Positions 13,201 through 22,861 of a DNA stretch of 64,000 nucleotides are shown here, piece by piece. Source of the stretch: Phoronis australis (Eukaryota; Phoronida; Phoronidae); NCBI GenBank assembly GCA_002633005.1, contig NMRA01000704.1:130902-194901 (forward strand). Reading direction: 5' to 3'. The notes under the pieces were generated by a model. The model was given only the letters and a program-made list of their open reading frames with translations. It searched no databases and was not told the DNA's origin. A program made the translations under genes and the position numbers. The first letter of the stretch is position 1. Every line of letters begins with the position of its first letter.

Positions 13201-15189
13201 ACTCATAGGCTTTTGAAATGTTATTTAATAACGGTAAAGATAATTTATTTATTTCTATTTCAGAGACATTTCCATGTAAAATTTCAACAAGTCAAGAACC
13301 AATTCAGTAGTGTGCGGAATGAAGCAGAAAATGAGACCGAAAATGATCATCAAGTTGGCCATAAAGATTGTTTTAAGCATGTTTAAGAAACACACGGTAA
13401 GATAAAAATGGGTCTCTAATGATCGAAAAGTAACGGGCGATCCTTTTTAAATCCGAGGGTAGCCTTAAGCGACTTTGACATTCCCAGTGAACACCTGAGA
13501 CGAAATGTATTGACTAAATGTGTAACACATGTTGATCAATTACTATAGAAGACATAAATTTAAATGATTTTCCTTGATATTCCATCATGACCGCAACTAG
13601 ACTTTGCAGGAAAGGAAACTATTTATTTTTCTGGTTACATCAGGAGATAATGATTTAATATAATGTCGAACTTCCTCACAAGGGCGCGCATTAGCTAAGA
13701 TTGATAAGATAAATAACTAATACAGACATAATTTGATGAACAGCTAATGATATTAGCAACTGACAGAAAATACTTGTCAAAACTGTTTACACTATAAAGT
13801 TTATCAGCAACTTCCCTAACATTGAGTTTTAACTTAGAGTGATAGACTAGTGGAATCGTCGGATGCTAGTAAGTGAACAAGGACACAGTGCCGGGGATAG
13901 AATTAGAAGAGGTCGAGTCATGATTTTGGAAGCAACCTCACCAGAGAAACTAAAGTCAAAGAGTGTAGTGCTACAGTACAATCCTTGCTACAGTGTCATA
14001 ACCGTTTATTATTTATTGAAACATGACACGCCTATCGACAAGTATATGAATTTGCACCTGACATGTTTGTACACAAAAAGAGATAATGATTCGCAACACT
14101 ATTGAAGAAAAATGTTCATTTTTTACAAATATCAGTTAGCGTACCTGAAGATTCTCTCTTGAAGTTGGAGCTGTAAGAAATCCTACGTTGTGACACTAAC
14201 TACTGATCTGCATTGCAACTCTTTTACATGTACGTCGTTATAACGCACAGAACGGGTTATTTAAATTGCTGATGAATCACATTGACTTGATTATACTGCC
14301 ATGGGGAGTGAAGATTTGGATTGATAACGGTGTTCACCTGATAATAACAGTGTGCACGTGCTCCTGTTGATAAATGTATAGAATGAAATGGTAAAAATAT
14401 CCATGATCGTTTTTCGACTGCAAGTATTTTGCAACTAGCTTTTAATTCAAGATCCATTGACGGAGGGCACGATATGTCATGGTTTTATATCACGCTGTTT
14501 GTTCATGAGTTAATATTAGCATGCTCGAAATTATAATTATTTGTATTTAGCTAAACCTTTGGATTTGTCATGCTCATGGCGTATTTTTGCAAAAACCTGT
14601 TGCATGGTATTGCCTTTGGTCTGGGTGTTAAGGCACATCCGAGACATCTCGTAGACTTTTTTATCCTTCGGGGTCATTGTATCGTAAGAACAAAGGGATT
14701 TGGTCCTTCGACATTCGGTCGGTTAAAGACAATCGACGCCAATATTGTGGTATAAAGTGCTGTTACGTGTTAACGTTGATGACTGACACGAGGCGTAGCA
14801 ATAGAAGAATCTAATTTAAGGCCGTCTTAACATTATCATGGGCCCCCGTGCAAAGCACATCAGAGGGGCCCCCGGTTATACAAACCGAATGTTTATAGCA
14901 ATAAAATACGTAAATTATGTTTAAACAAATACATGTGAATCGAAAGGCCTGCCGATACGCCAACAGCAGTACACGTCAATCATTGATGAACACGGTTAAA
15001 TGTTTGAACAGTATTAATTAATGAAGTGCTTTTCAAAACACAAGTTAAAACCGCCCATGCGAAAATGGCACAGCGTGGTATTGCCTGTTAACTAAATTTC
15101 GTTCTAACGAATATCGAGCCCTACTGCGGCGGGTACTTTGGTTATTGTGTCTTCTGACTTGGAACATTTACCCTTCGCCTGCAGTGATT
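10261..15189. other. no gene recognised; AT-rich
   Basis: Nearly 5 kb without a supportable gene. About 12,060-12,280 is unusually rich in TTGAATT/AATTGAA words and ends in AATAAAATTTAAAATGAATATG, which could be the 3' tail of an old retroelement. A 14,838-14,875 segment has two GGGCCCCC-type words (GGGCCCCCGTGCAAAGC and GAGGGGCCCCCGG) as seen at transposon ends. An 80-codon frame at 13,863-14,105 is not recognisable. Confidence 0.4.
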
Positions 15190-15349
15190 TTCTCACCATC
15201 CGCATGGGCGGATCCATGATTTTCAGTTAGGGGGCCAGGGTATAGGAATAACCAGAATTTCGGATGCAGGAGTCTCGAATTTTTGAATTCGAGTACCTTA
15301 TTACTAAAAAAACGGTAAACGGGGTTTGTTCAAGGCCTATGCACTGTGC

Positions 15350-15385
15350 ATTCGCCCTCCGAGCCCCCTGGGTGCGCGCATATGC
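15350..15385 (-). repeat. family B end fragment
   Basis: On the minus strand it reads CATATGCGCGCACCCAGGGGGCTCGGAGGG, cut into the same words as the G-rich end of family B. A single ambiguous base (n) lies nearby at 15,444. Confidence 0.4.
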
Positions 15386-15835
15386 TAGACAGCAATTCGC
15401 ACATCGAACTGCCAAATGGTATCTGGGAGAATTTTAGGGGGTANAGTCGCTTTTGAGCAAAACTTGATGTCAGAACACATTTTCTTCAGCGGCGCGGCTA
15501 AGCCACACGCATTGATTTGGGAATCGGTTAGGACGGGTTAGTCACAGTCGCTTAGGCACTGGGGTAACAAAACCCCAAATGTTCGCGTAGGAGTTGCATC
15601 ATGGAGCTTACGTCTTTGCGAGATCAGAAAGCACCTTTAGGCTAACACTTACTCATATTACTGTGGGTGGGAGGTGGGGGTACGACGCTACTTTTGGGAT
15701 TAACTGATTATCAAGAGTAGACTAACATTAGTAATGGTTCTAAATTTTGTCATCTTACACTTGTTTACTGCGCTTTATCACTTAATTGACATGACCAATG
15801 AGGTTAGATCCGTTTTCTGTAATTCGTTTATAGCA

Positions 15836-15873
15836 GAATACTTGAGAATATTCTTGAAGGTTCTAGAATATTG
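15836..15873. promoter_or_regulatory. heat shock element array
   Basis: Alternating GAA and TTC triplets occur exactly every five bases. GAA is at 15,836, 15,846, 15,856 and 15,866, and TTC is at 15,851 and 15,861, with near-matches CTT at 15,841 and TTG at 15,871. Heat shock factor trimers bind three or more such inverted nGAAn units; here five consecutive perfect units lie in register and three more flank them imperfectly. A TAAATAT word about 130 bases downstream (near 15,998) could serve as a TATA box. No coding region follows within view, so the transcript, if any, may be non-coding or belong to a transposon. Confidence 0.6.
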
Positions 15874-17832
15874 GTGAGTGGTCTGTGAAGTTGTGGAGCC
15901 TTGTACATGTATGTGTTTTTATTATGACTGGGTAGTTTCTAAAATCTTGTAGAATGTGCTTGAATTATCGAAATGTTACAGAACATTGCAAGAGACTAAA
16001 TATTCAGGCACCATTTAGTGAGAGCACGACACGAGATCACTTACAGAATCGGCAGTTTCAGAGCCAGCAGTTACTGAGGCAATAGTGAGCCAGTTAAAGC
16101 TAACAGCAAGTCATTGCATTAGTTGTTGGATCAGTTGTTAAAAGTGACGACGAATCAAGGCGTAGCAGCACTGACTGAAGCATTACGAATTGACATTACG
16201 TCAGACATTTTGTTTGGGTAGACTTCGGTACAGGTTAATGAAGTGAGTAGCTCGAACCAAACTTCAAGCTAACATCATTATTAGCACCAGTCAGTGACGA
16301 CCTGCGTCGGACGGTGGCTCTAATCCGGCTGGGGAAAACGTGGCACTCATGCACCAATTCAAATTTCTAGTTAGCTTAACTGAAGACGCGCACGTGCCCA
16401 GTTGCATGCATCGCATACGCAGGTACGTGAAAAACTTGCTCGCGTATTCAAAAGCACATTAAATGTGTTTTGCTAAATAAGTATGTTTAGTAATGACGAA
16501 TCGGACCCTAATATGATGAGATTTGGACCCAAAAACACGAATAGAAATGCACATTTTTCAAACATTTTTTGCACTGAGACAATTTAGCACTTGACATTTT
16601 TTACAAAGTTGTGTTTTTCGTATCTTCAGTGTGCTTTGATAACAGTTGCACCCATTTTGTGTTCCCGGGATGCTTAGAAGGATTAGGATTGTACAGGTCC
16701 AGGGTCAGCTAATACTTTTTGAAATGCTTAAAGAAGAAGGAAACCGAAAATACGGTTCATTGGTTATCCCAGACATATGTTTCAGTTAAAGTCCTTGTTG
16801 CAAACTGCCCATGTGGTTCTAGTATCCGAAAATACTTACTACATAAATTCTTATTTTCGACACCCTTTCTTTATATTCTTTTCGCCTTTCTTGCCAAATC
16901 GATTTTTTAACAGTATTTGACCCTTCTCTCTGAGCGTATGATTACCGGTTGTCATCGGTTATTTCCGTACCCACATTTCCGGCTCATCAGTTCAGGAACT
17001 TATCCTGAACGCCGCCATTTTTTCCTTGTAACTGAATGTGCTATGGCTTGCTCGAAAAGTCTTCATTATTTTGTTTTATTAGTAATATATCGTGATTCGT
17101 TTGCATATGTAGTGTATTTATAGTTTGTAGTTAGTGGTCGTTGATTTTTTTGGAATGTTTCGCGTACTTAGTATGTTAAAATAGCATTGGTGTTTAGTTC
17201 CTTACGTAGGCCGGTCGAACCTAAGAACCAATATGGGTCGAACCAATTTTTTTTCGGTTTTATTTTTTCCTCGTTTTGAAAAAGTACTTTACTATCATCG
17301 GAAAGGTAGTACATTCTACTCAGTAAAAATCGAAAAAGTATCAAAATCGGGGCAAGCAGTGTAAAGTTATTGCAAGTTTTGTGGCGAAATTTGGGTCACT
17401 TTGTTTGGATCGCGTCGGCCATATTGGAGGACAGCGGGATAAGTTACGAGTTTAAAACTTTGTGTAAATTGTTTTCGCCAACAAATTACGGTGAAATTTA
17501 GTTAGACATATCTTTACTTACTATTCTGCACGATTCAACAGTGTTCACCAAATTTCAGCCTCGCAGTTGTTACTCATTAAGAGATAAATGTGCTCACATT
17601 CCCGTTGGACTTCGTCTCATTTCTGACGGCACCTACAATGTCGACTTTTGCTGAACTGAAAGGCATGTTCAATCGGCTACTTTGTAATTTGTGAAGATTT
17701 AACGTTGATACATTTTGACAAACGTTGCTACAAAAAAGAAACTTTGTTCAATTTTCGTGTTTTTTGTGTTTGTGGCCAGCGACCAGTTAGGCCTAAGGGT
17801 AGTCTTGGCGCAAAGCTGGCGTGCGTTCACTA
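15874..17832. other. no gene recognised
   Basis: Sequence downstream of the heat-shock array carries no open frame with a recognisable product. The frames at 16,719-16,910 and 16,917-17,123 look fortuitous. Confidence 0.4.
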
Positions 17833-17945
17833 GACGCTAGGACCTACGCTAGGACCTTGCAAAATCCTAGTCCACATGTTCTCATTTAAAATACACGGCA
17901 ATATCTCACGTAATCTCGCGAAGTCATGCTTCTTAGCGAGGTCCT
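17833..17945. repeat. small inverted repeat
   Basis: CGCTAGGACCT near 17,835 (repeated once a few bases later) pairs with AGGTCCTAGCG at about 17,937-17,947. This gives a hairpin about 110 bases long with imperfect arms, possibly a very short miniature inverted-repeat element. Confidence 0.4.
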
Positions 17946-18414
17946 AGCGCTACTGAACGGGAGGCTGTATAGGCCTACTAACAAGCTGTATTTTGACTAT
18001 AGTCTTCACTGGTAGCGGGTGACTGAGGCTAACTAAGGTCTGCCGCGGCAGTGTGACACAGGACTAACCAGCCCGTAATTTCATGCAAGTGTCTGAAACT
18101 ACCCTTGAATATATGCAGCATTTATCATTTGACCATTTTACTTCGACAAAACAGCTTCCAACCGCATGCATTTACCGTTCGCCAGTGTCTGGTCTCGATC
18201 CGCACCGGGTCCGATAGGCTGCGGTCCCGAGTTTAGCAAAATCATTTCTGTCAAAATTTATTCGCCACATTTCTTCAGCAAATTCCATAAAATTGTCCGT
18301 AGTTTGATTTTATCGAAATTGAGACGCGCTGTCGATTTTTTTTATCCCCGTTTGCTGGCTGGTAACAGTACAGGCACTGCTCCAGTCGCACTGACGGCGT
18401 TTTCTCGGCCTGGG

Positions 18415-18710
18415 TTCCTGAATGAATTGTACTTCCGGGTTCGCGGCAAGTTCAAAATGGCGGTGTTTCTTCGGGTGCGAATCGTGAGTGGCGCGTTCAT
18501 TTAAACTGTTTTCGAGTACGGATCGTGTATTAGTTATGGGGTAGGTACTTCTTGGATCCTTATAACATCTTCTAACCATGTAATAAGGGTTAACAACGCG
18601 TGAGACAAGGACTTTAATTTAGACTTCTCGTAACTTTATTTATTAGTCGTGCCCTACTCCGGAAGTAACGTTTAGGGGTTAAGAATTTCCCGCCATTTTG
18701 TTTCTGCATT
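18415..18710 (+). promoter_or_regulatory. TATA-less promoter-like region of the P2X7-like exon
   Basis: Two motif clusters precede the ATG at 18,858. The first (about 18,430-18,470) has ACTTCCGGG (ETS) and AAAATGGCGG (YY1). The second (about 18,657-18,705) has CCGGAAGT (ETS), TTTCCCGCC (E2F-like) overlapping CCGCCATTTTG (YY1, reverse). ETS, E2F and YY1 sites mark broadly active animal promoters. The second cluster is about 150 bases upstream of the start codon, a reasonable distance for a first exon with a short 5' leader. Confidence 0.45.
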
Positions 18711-18857
18711 CGAGTTTACTGTAAGAATCTGCTCCACTGTAGTTTCCTAATGTCGTCATCACCAATTCTCCTTGACGAGTATTCTAGGACAAGCTAGGTT
18801 GTTAGAGAAATCAATTACGTTGGGTTTAGGGATCGTATAGTTTGTAGTAGCCTGAAA

Positions 18858-19256
18858 ATGGCTGGAGTTGGCGACAAATGTTACATACACAGTGACGTGA
18901 GTGACGGCGACATTGTTTATAAGAGTGGTTACGAGGACATTTTTTCAAGAACAGTCGCTGGGTGGATAATGCTTGAGCCCGAACATAGTGAGGCAAAATA
19001 CTCACAGACAGCTGTTGAAAGAGATGAGGCAGAGATTGAGGACAGACGTGGTGTGACCTCTTGGTGTAAGTCCACGGTGTGTACTGTTATGCCTTCCTCA
19101 ATGGAATGCCTAATATGCTATTCCCACTGGATGGTAACCTCAGCACCGAAACCGCTTACATCCCGCCGTGTGACTCCCTCGCCACGCACCGGGCACCATC
19201 TAAATAGCTCCAATACTTTAGTCAACTCCACAATAAACGAACCGTATTTTTACTAA
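18858..19256 (+). CDS. P2X7 cytoplasmic-domain-like protein (exon or partial gene)
   Basis: The frame starts with AAAATGG, a good context, and encodes 132 residues. Residues about 36-90 resemble the cysteine-rich intracellular (ballast) domain of the P2X7 receptor. Many invertebrate proteins carry this domain without the channel. A run of charged residues (PEHSEAKY, then an E/D/R-rich helix) leads to W69-C70, C75, M78-P79, E83-C84 and C87, the expected Trp-Cys...Cys...Met...Glu...Cys arrangement. After about residue 90 the resemblance is lost, and the last 40 residues (Ser/Thr/Pro-rich) may be intron or decayed sequence. A GTAAGT at 19,066 could be a donor that would cut the domain short. Only N-terminal ligand-binding proteins of this family are known in outline, and the cellular role is unknown. 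Chance similarity is possible because the family match rests on few residues. Confidence 0.4.
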   Translation: MAGVGDKCYIHSDVSDGDIVYKSGYEDIFSRTVAGWIMLEPEHSEAKYSQTAVERDEAEIEDRRGVTSWCKSTVCTVMPSSMECLICYSHWMVTSAPKPLTSRRVTPSPRTGHHLNSSNTLVNSTINEPYFY

Positions 19257-19974
19257 AAATGACATGTAAAATGTTGCCCTCTCCTTTCATAATTTAAAAC
19301 GCTACGGAACTCTGGCCTGATTATCATTATTTTTTATAATTTTGGCTTTTATTTTTATTCGACTGGTTCCAAAACTTCAAAATAACGTCATACTAAGGAA
19401 GCAAATAGTCCAACCTCTAAACACTGAGTCGCCCACGAAAACTGATAAAAATGGCTATTCAATGCGATGGCAGTGCATCACCTGACATGTTAGTGTTCTT
19501 TTGTTGATTTGCTGGAAAGAAAATGCCACTGATTAAAGAGGCGTGGAACGCCAAAGCTCGTCAAAAATATCTTTTAAACAATTCCCGACGAAAGCACCAT
19601 CTAGCAATGTACAGGGTCTTTCAGAGAATTTCCAGAAAATATCATGAAATTCACAATTTTTGAAGTAAGTGATGAGAAAAAACTCTAGCCACCATGGAGT
19701 TTCTAATCCCCCTTACATTTATGATAATTGCGCGCATGTACTCAGTCATTCGAGAAACAGCTGACTGGCGAGATGGAGATTAACGCTAGGATGTCATGTG
19801 TGATCAGACTCCGAATCTGAAGTCGACAGCACAGTATCATGCGCAAACCCAGCCTAAATTATAGGGGGGGAGACTTGAATTTTTCGACATGCGGACCTTT
19901 ACTGACAAAAATCAACGAGGACTAAAAAAAGGGGCCACTAGGTTCAGGTCTACGATTTGTGCATCCGCGCAGAA
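19257..19974. other. no gene recognised
   Basis: No downstream exon for the P2X7-like frame was found here. Confidence 0.4.
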
Positions 19975-20105
19975 TTCCTGTGTACTTTGTGGACTTTTGT
20001 CTCGTTTACTCGTTTTTTTTAGTTCGCTGAAGCGGACCTTTTTGCCCAATTCACCAAACTAGCCCCCCGCCGAGCCCCCAACCCCCCACCTGGGTGCTTC
20101 CATGA
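19975..20105 (-). repeat. dispersed repeat family B, copy 3
   Basis: Read on the minus strand: GCACCCAGGTGGGGGG, GGCTCGGCGGGGG, TTTGGTGAATTGGGCAAAAA, GGTCCGCTTCAGCGAAC, and GACAAAAGTCCACAAAG, followed by AGGAATTC. Order and spacing match the copies at 4,502, 6,655 and 60,520. The AGGAATTC word is shared with the 60,520 copy. Confidence 0.7.
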
Positions 20106-20519
20106 GTATGTGGCAAGCCAGTGAAGCAAGCGATTTCCTAAAATTAATTCCAAGCTCATTTAAAACATATTTGAATACTACGATACCTTTTTAACTAATT
20201 TTAAACAGTTAAGACTTACATCAATTGCCCCTTAAAAGTGGACTGTAGTAAAAATAATGCAGCATTTTAACAATTTCTAACTTACAAATAAAACTCACAT
20301 TAGCTCGAGTTGCGCACCAAACAAAAGCTGATTCATATTTACTGTCAAAACAATGAAATCCTGACAGTGACCGTTGATATGTCAGTGACGTGCGGGTGGG
20401 GCAGCGACTACTTATCACATATTGCTGTGCCATATTGTGAAGAGTATACAAAGTATTTTATCATTGTATCAGCCGTTCTTGCTTTTTACAGTTTGCCTTA
20501 GAGTTGTTAAAGTTTCGCC

Positions 20520-20624
20520 ATGCCTTTTTGTATGGCTCCTGGTTGTCCGAACTCTTCGAAAAAAGTGTCTTCTAAGAGAAGGGACATCGCATTGCCCGAG
20601 CCTTGGTACAAAGCTGTATACTAA
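20520..20624 (+). pseudogene. truncated THAP-like zinc-finger start
   Basis: Starting at ATG 20,520, a 34-codon frame opens MPFCMAPGCPNSSKK. Cys4 and Cys9 are spaced as the first cysteine pair of the THAP C2CH DNA-binding domain, which normally begins within the first residues of the protein. A basic patch and a Pro follow. The frame then runs into the GCCTTGGTACAAAGCTGTATA start of repeat family A and stops (TAA 20,622-20,624), so the second half of the finger is missing. THAP domains occur in P-element-type and other animal transposases as well as host factors. Because it abuts the repeat boundary, it may be a relic of the transposase that mobilised family A. The call rests on a short match. 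Confidence 0.35.
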
Positions 20625-21380
20625 ATATACAGCTTTGGGCCGATATCGTTAAAAATGGCGAAATAAAGTCTGACTCAAAATTAGGGTTATTAAAACTACT
20701 ATCTTAGTGTCATTGAAACTACTCTCTTTCTTGATTGAGTAAACTAACTTATTTACGGGAGTTAAAAAATTATTGTTCTGTCATTAATCCTCTTCTGATA
20801 AAATTGTGATGCGTTCTTTTGGATCGGCGTTTGGCGATTGTGTCACCTGACGATGATCAGTTTCGTTCCCACTCGATTCTTTTATCAGAACTGTTCTTCG
20901 CTGCCGGCACGAGGTTGCGAACATGTCACAACAAATTATGGGAACTTTTTTCATTTCTTTTCATTTTTTTAGTATTTTAATACAAAACAAATTTTGCTGT
21001 TGCGAAGCTGTCATCATCTCTCGAGAGATGTTGCAAATATTTAGGAAATGGCTCCTGCGCCGTGTCACGAGCGTGCTGTTTTTGAAAACGGACGACGGGC
21101 TTTTCTTTGTTACAAAAGGCGGATAATTATGCTGGAAAATGACATGTATTGGATTGTTTTCCACTTAAACGGCTGCAACAAACAAGGTGAGTGTCGGTTG
21201 ACTCCCAGATTTTGCATGCCGGTCGTTAGTTCTACGTGTTGATATAAGTTTTACAACGAGGTGACGAGCATAACTACCTGGTTAGTCCCGGGCTGTGTGG
21301 AATTTCGGGGTTTAACGGAGCTCAACACACAGTGTATTTTGACGATTGTCTTCATTCAGCTATAGTCAGTAACTAACCAA
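20595..21380 (+). repeat. dispersed repeat family A, copy 2
   Basis: The most complete copy along with 2,880-3,695. It begins with a near-perfect hairpin (AAAGCTGTATA, loop, TATACAGCTTT at about 20,609-20,636) and ends near 21,375. Large stretches align to copy 1 base for base with scattered changes and small indels. Frames at 20,923-21,242 lie inside the repeat and are not genes. Confidence 0.75.
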
Positions 21381-22079
21381 CCCTTAAATAGTTTACAGAG
21401 CTGAGTATTGTCTGGCTAGAATCCACACTGCCCACAGTAACACCGGTGTCAGTTGTTGATTCGGGCTGGTTGCACCGGCATATTTTCGTCTGGCGACTAG
21501 GTATCACTTTGAGTGGCCTCGGTTCAAACAGATAGCTCTAGTGACCCGACATTTCATAATAAAAATTCTTATTCCGACAATTTGGAGAACATCACTTGAC
21601 TGCACGCTAAAATAGGCAACTGAGTTTGCCCCGTCAAAGACGTCACGAGAAGCAGGCGCGCTCTAAGCTGGTGATTATGGAATTATTTGAACCATTTTTA
21701 GTTTCGTTAGGAAATATAAGTTTACTTCTTGCTCTTGAATTATTAGTGTAATTAACCAACATCTCATAGAATTGGCTGTTGCTTGATGTCGTCGTTGTTT
21801 TGTTTACATCAAAGGTTTAAGGTCACATTTGTGCAACGTCTCTGTCTTGCCATGCCAAATCAGGAGACGCAGTTTGCCTTGTGGGCGAAAAATTGGCGAA
21901 GTAACGAGTACTTGACTAATCGTTATTTTTTTGAAATTGGAAACTAAAATAAAAATGCCTTGACATCAACAAAATTTTACGAACAAAGTGTAAAAATACC
22001 TAATGAACAAGTTGAATTCTGTTTCAGTGTCAGAAAACACTTCAAATAATGCAATTTTATCTATTTCAAGGTACCTAAA
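21381..22079. other. no gene recognised
   Basis: Unassigned non-coding sequence. Confidence 0.4.
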
Positions 22080-22263
22080 CTACACGGTCAACGGACTCAA
22101 AAACACGGGAACGGACGCATGAACACGACTCACGGACCGGCAAACACCGTCCACTGACTCACAAACACGGGAACGGACTCACAAAACACGATCCACGCAC
22201 CCAAATACACGGGACACGGACTCATATTCACGAGGAAACACGGTTAACGGACCGCCAAACACG
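22080..22263. repeat. minisatellite next to assembly gap
   Basis: A degenerate tandem array whose unit is roughly GGACTCACAAACACGGGAAC, with variants such as GGACCGGCAAACACC and CAAAACACGATCCAC. It runs into a 288-base block of Ns (22,264-22,551), so the array length in the genome is unknown and the gap is probably caused by it. Confidence 0.8.
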
Positions 22264-22551
22264 NNNNNNNNNNNNNNNNNNNNNNNNNNNNNNNNNNNNN
22301 NNNNNNNNNNNNNNNNNNNNNNNNNNNNNNNNNNNNNNNNNNNNNNNNNNNNNNNNNNNNNNNNNNNNNNNNNNNNNNNNNNNNNNNNNNNNNNNNNNNN
22401 NNNNNNNNNNNNNNNNNNNNNNNNNNNNNNNNNNNNNNNNNNNNNNNNNNNNNNNNNNNNNNNNNNNNNNNNNNNNNNNNNNNNNNNNNNNNNNNNNNNN
22501 NNNNNNNNNNNNNNNNNNNNNNNNNNNNNNNNNNNNNNNNNNNNNNNNNNN
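22264..22551. other. assembly gap (Ns)
   Basis: 288 undetermined bases. The minus-strand open frame 22,179-22,619 exists only because it passes through this gap. Confidence 0.99.
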
Positions 22552-22861
22552 AAACGGAATGATGATGTTGATAAATCTAACGCTTTTGAGATTTCATTTT
22601 GTACATTTATATAAACCAAACATTGTCATGGTAATGACGCCGTTGTTTTGCTATGGGTGTTCCTTCCTTTTTACTAAATTTTACTAAAAAGACAAGTAAC
22701 AGCAGATTGGTATGAGCCAAAAATAATAAAATGCTGGCTTACTACTCAGAAAATATATATGTCTACTGAGTTAAAATCTACAAATTCTAGGTAGTGACAA
22801 GTCGATCGGGTCTTAAATAAATAAGTTTGAGTTTGGGATGCTGAGCCATAAACATCTCAAT

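Noticed and set aside
13863-14105. 80-codon frame starting MLVSEQGHSAGD
   Set aside because: No domain recognised and no splice-site support.
22179-22619. 146-codon minus-strand open frame
   Set aside because: It is open only because it crosses 288 undetermined bases, and the flanks are minisatellite.
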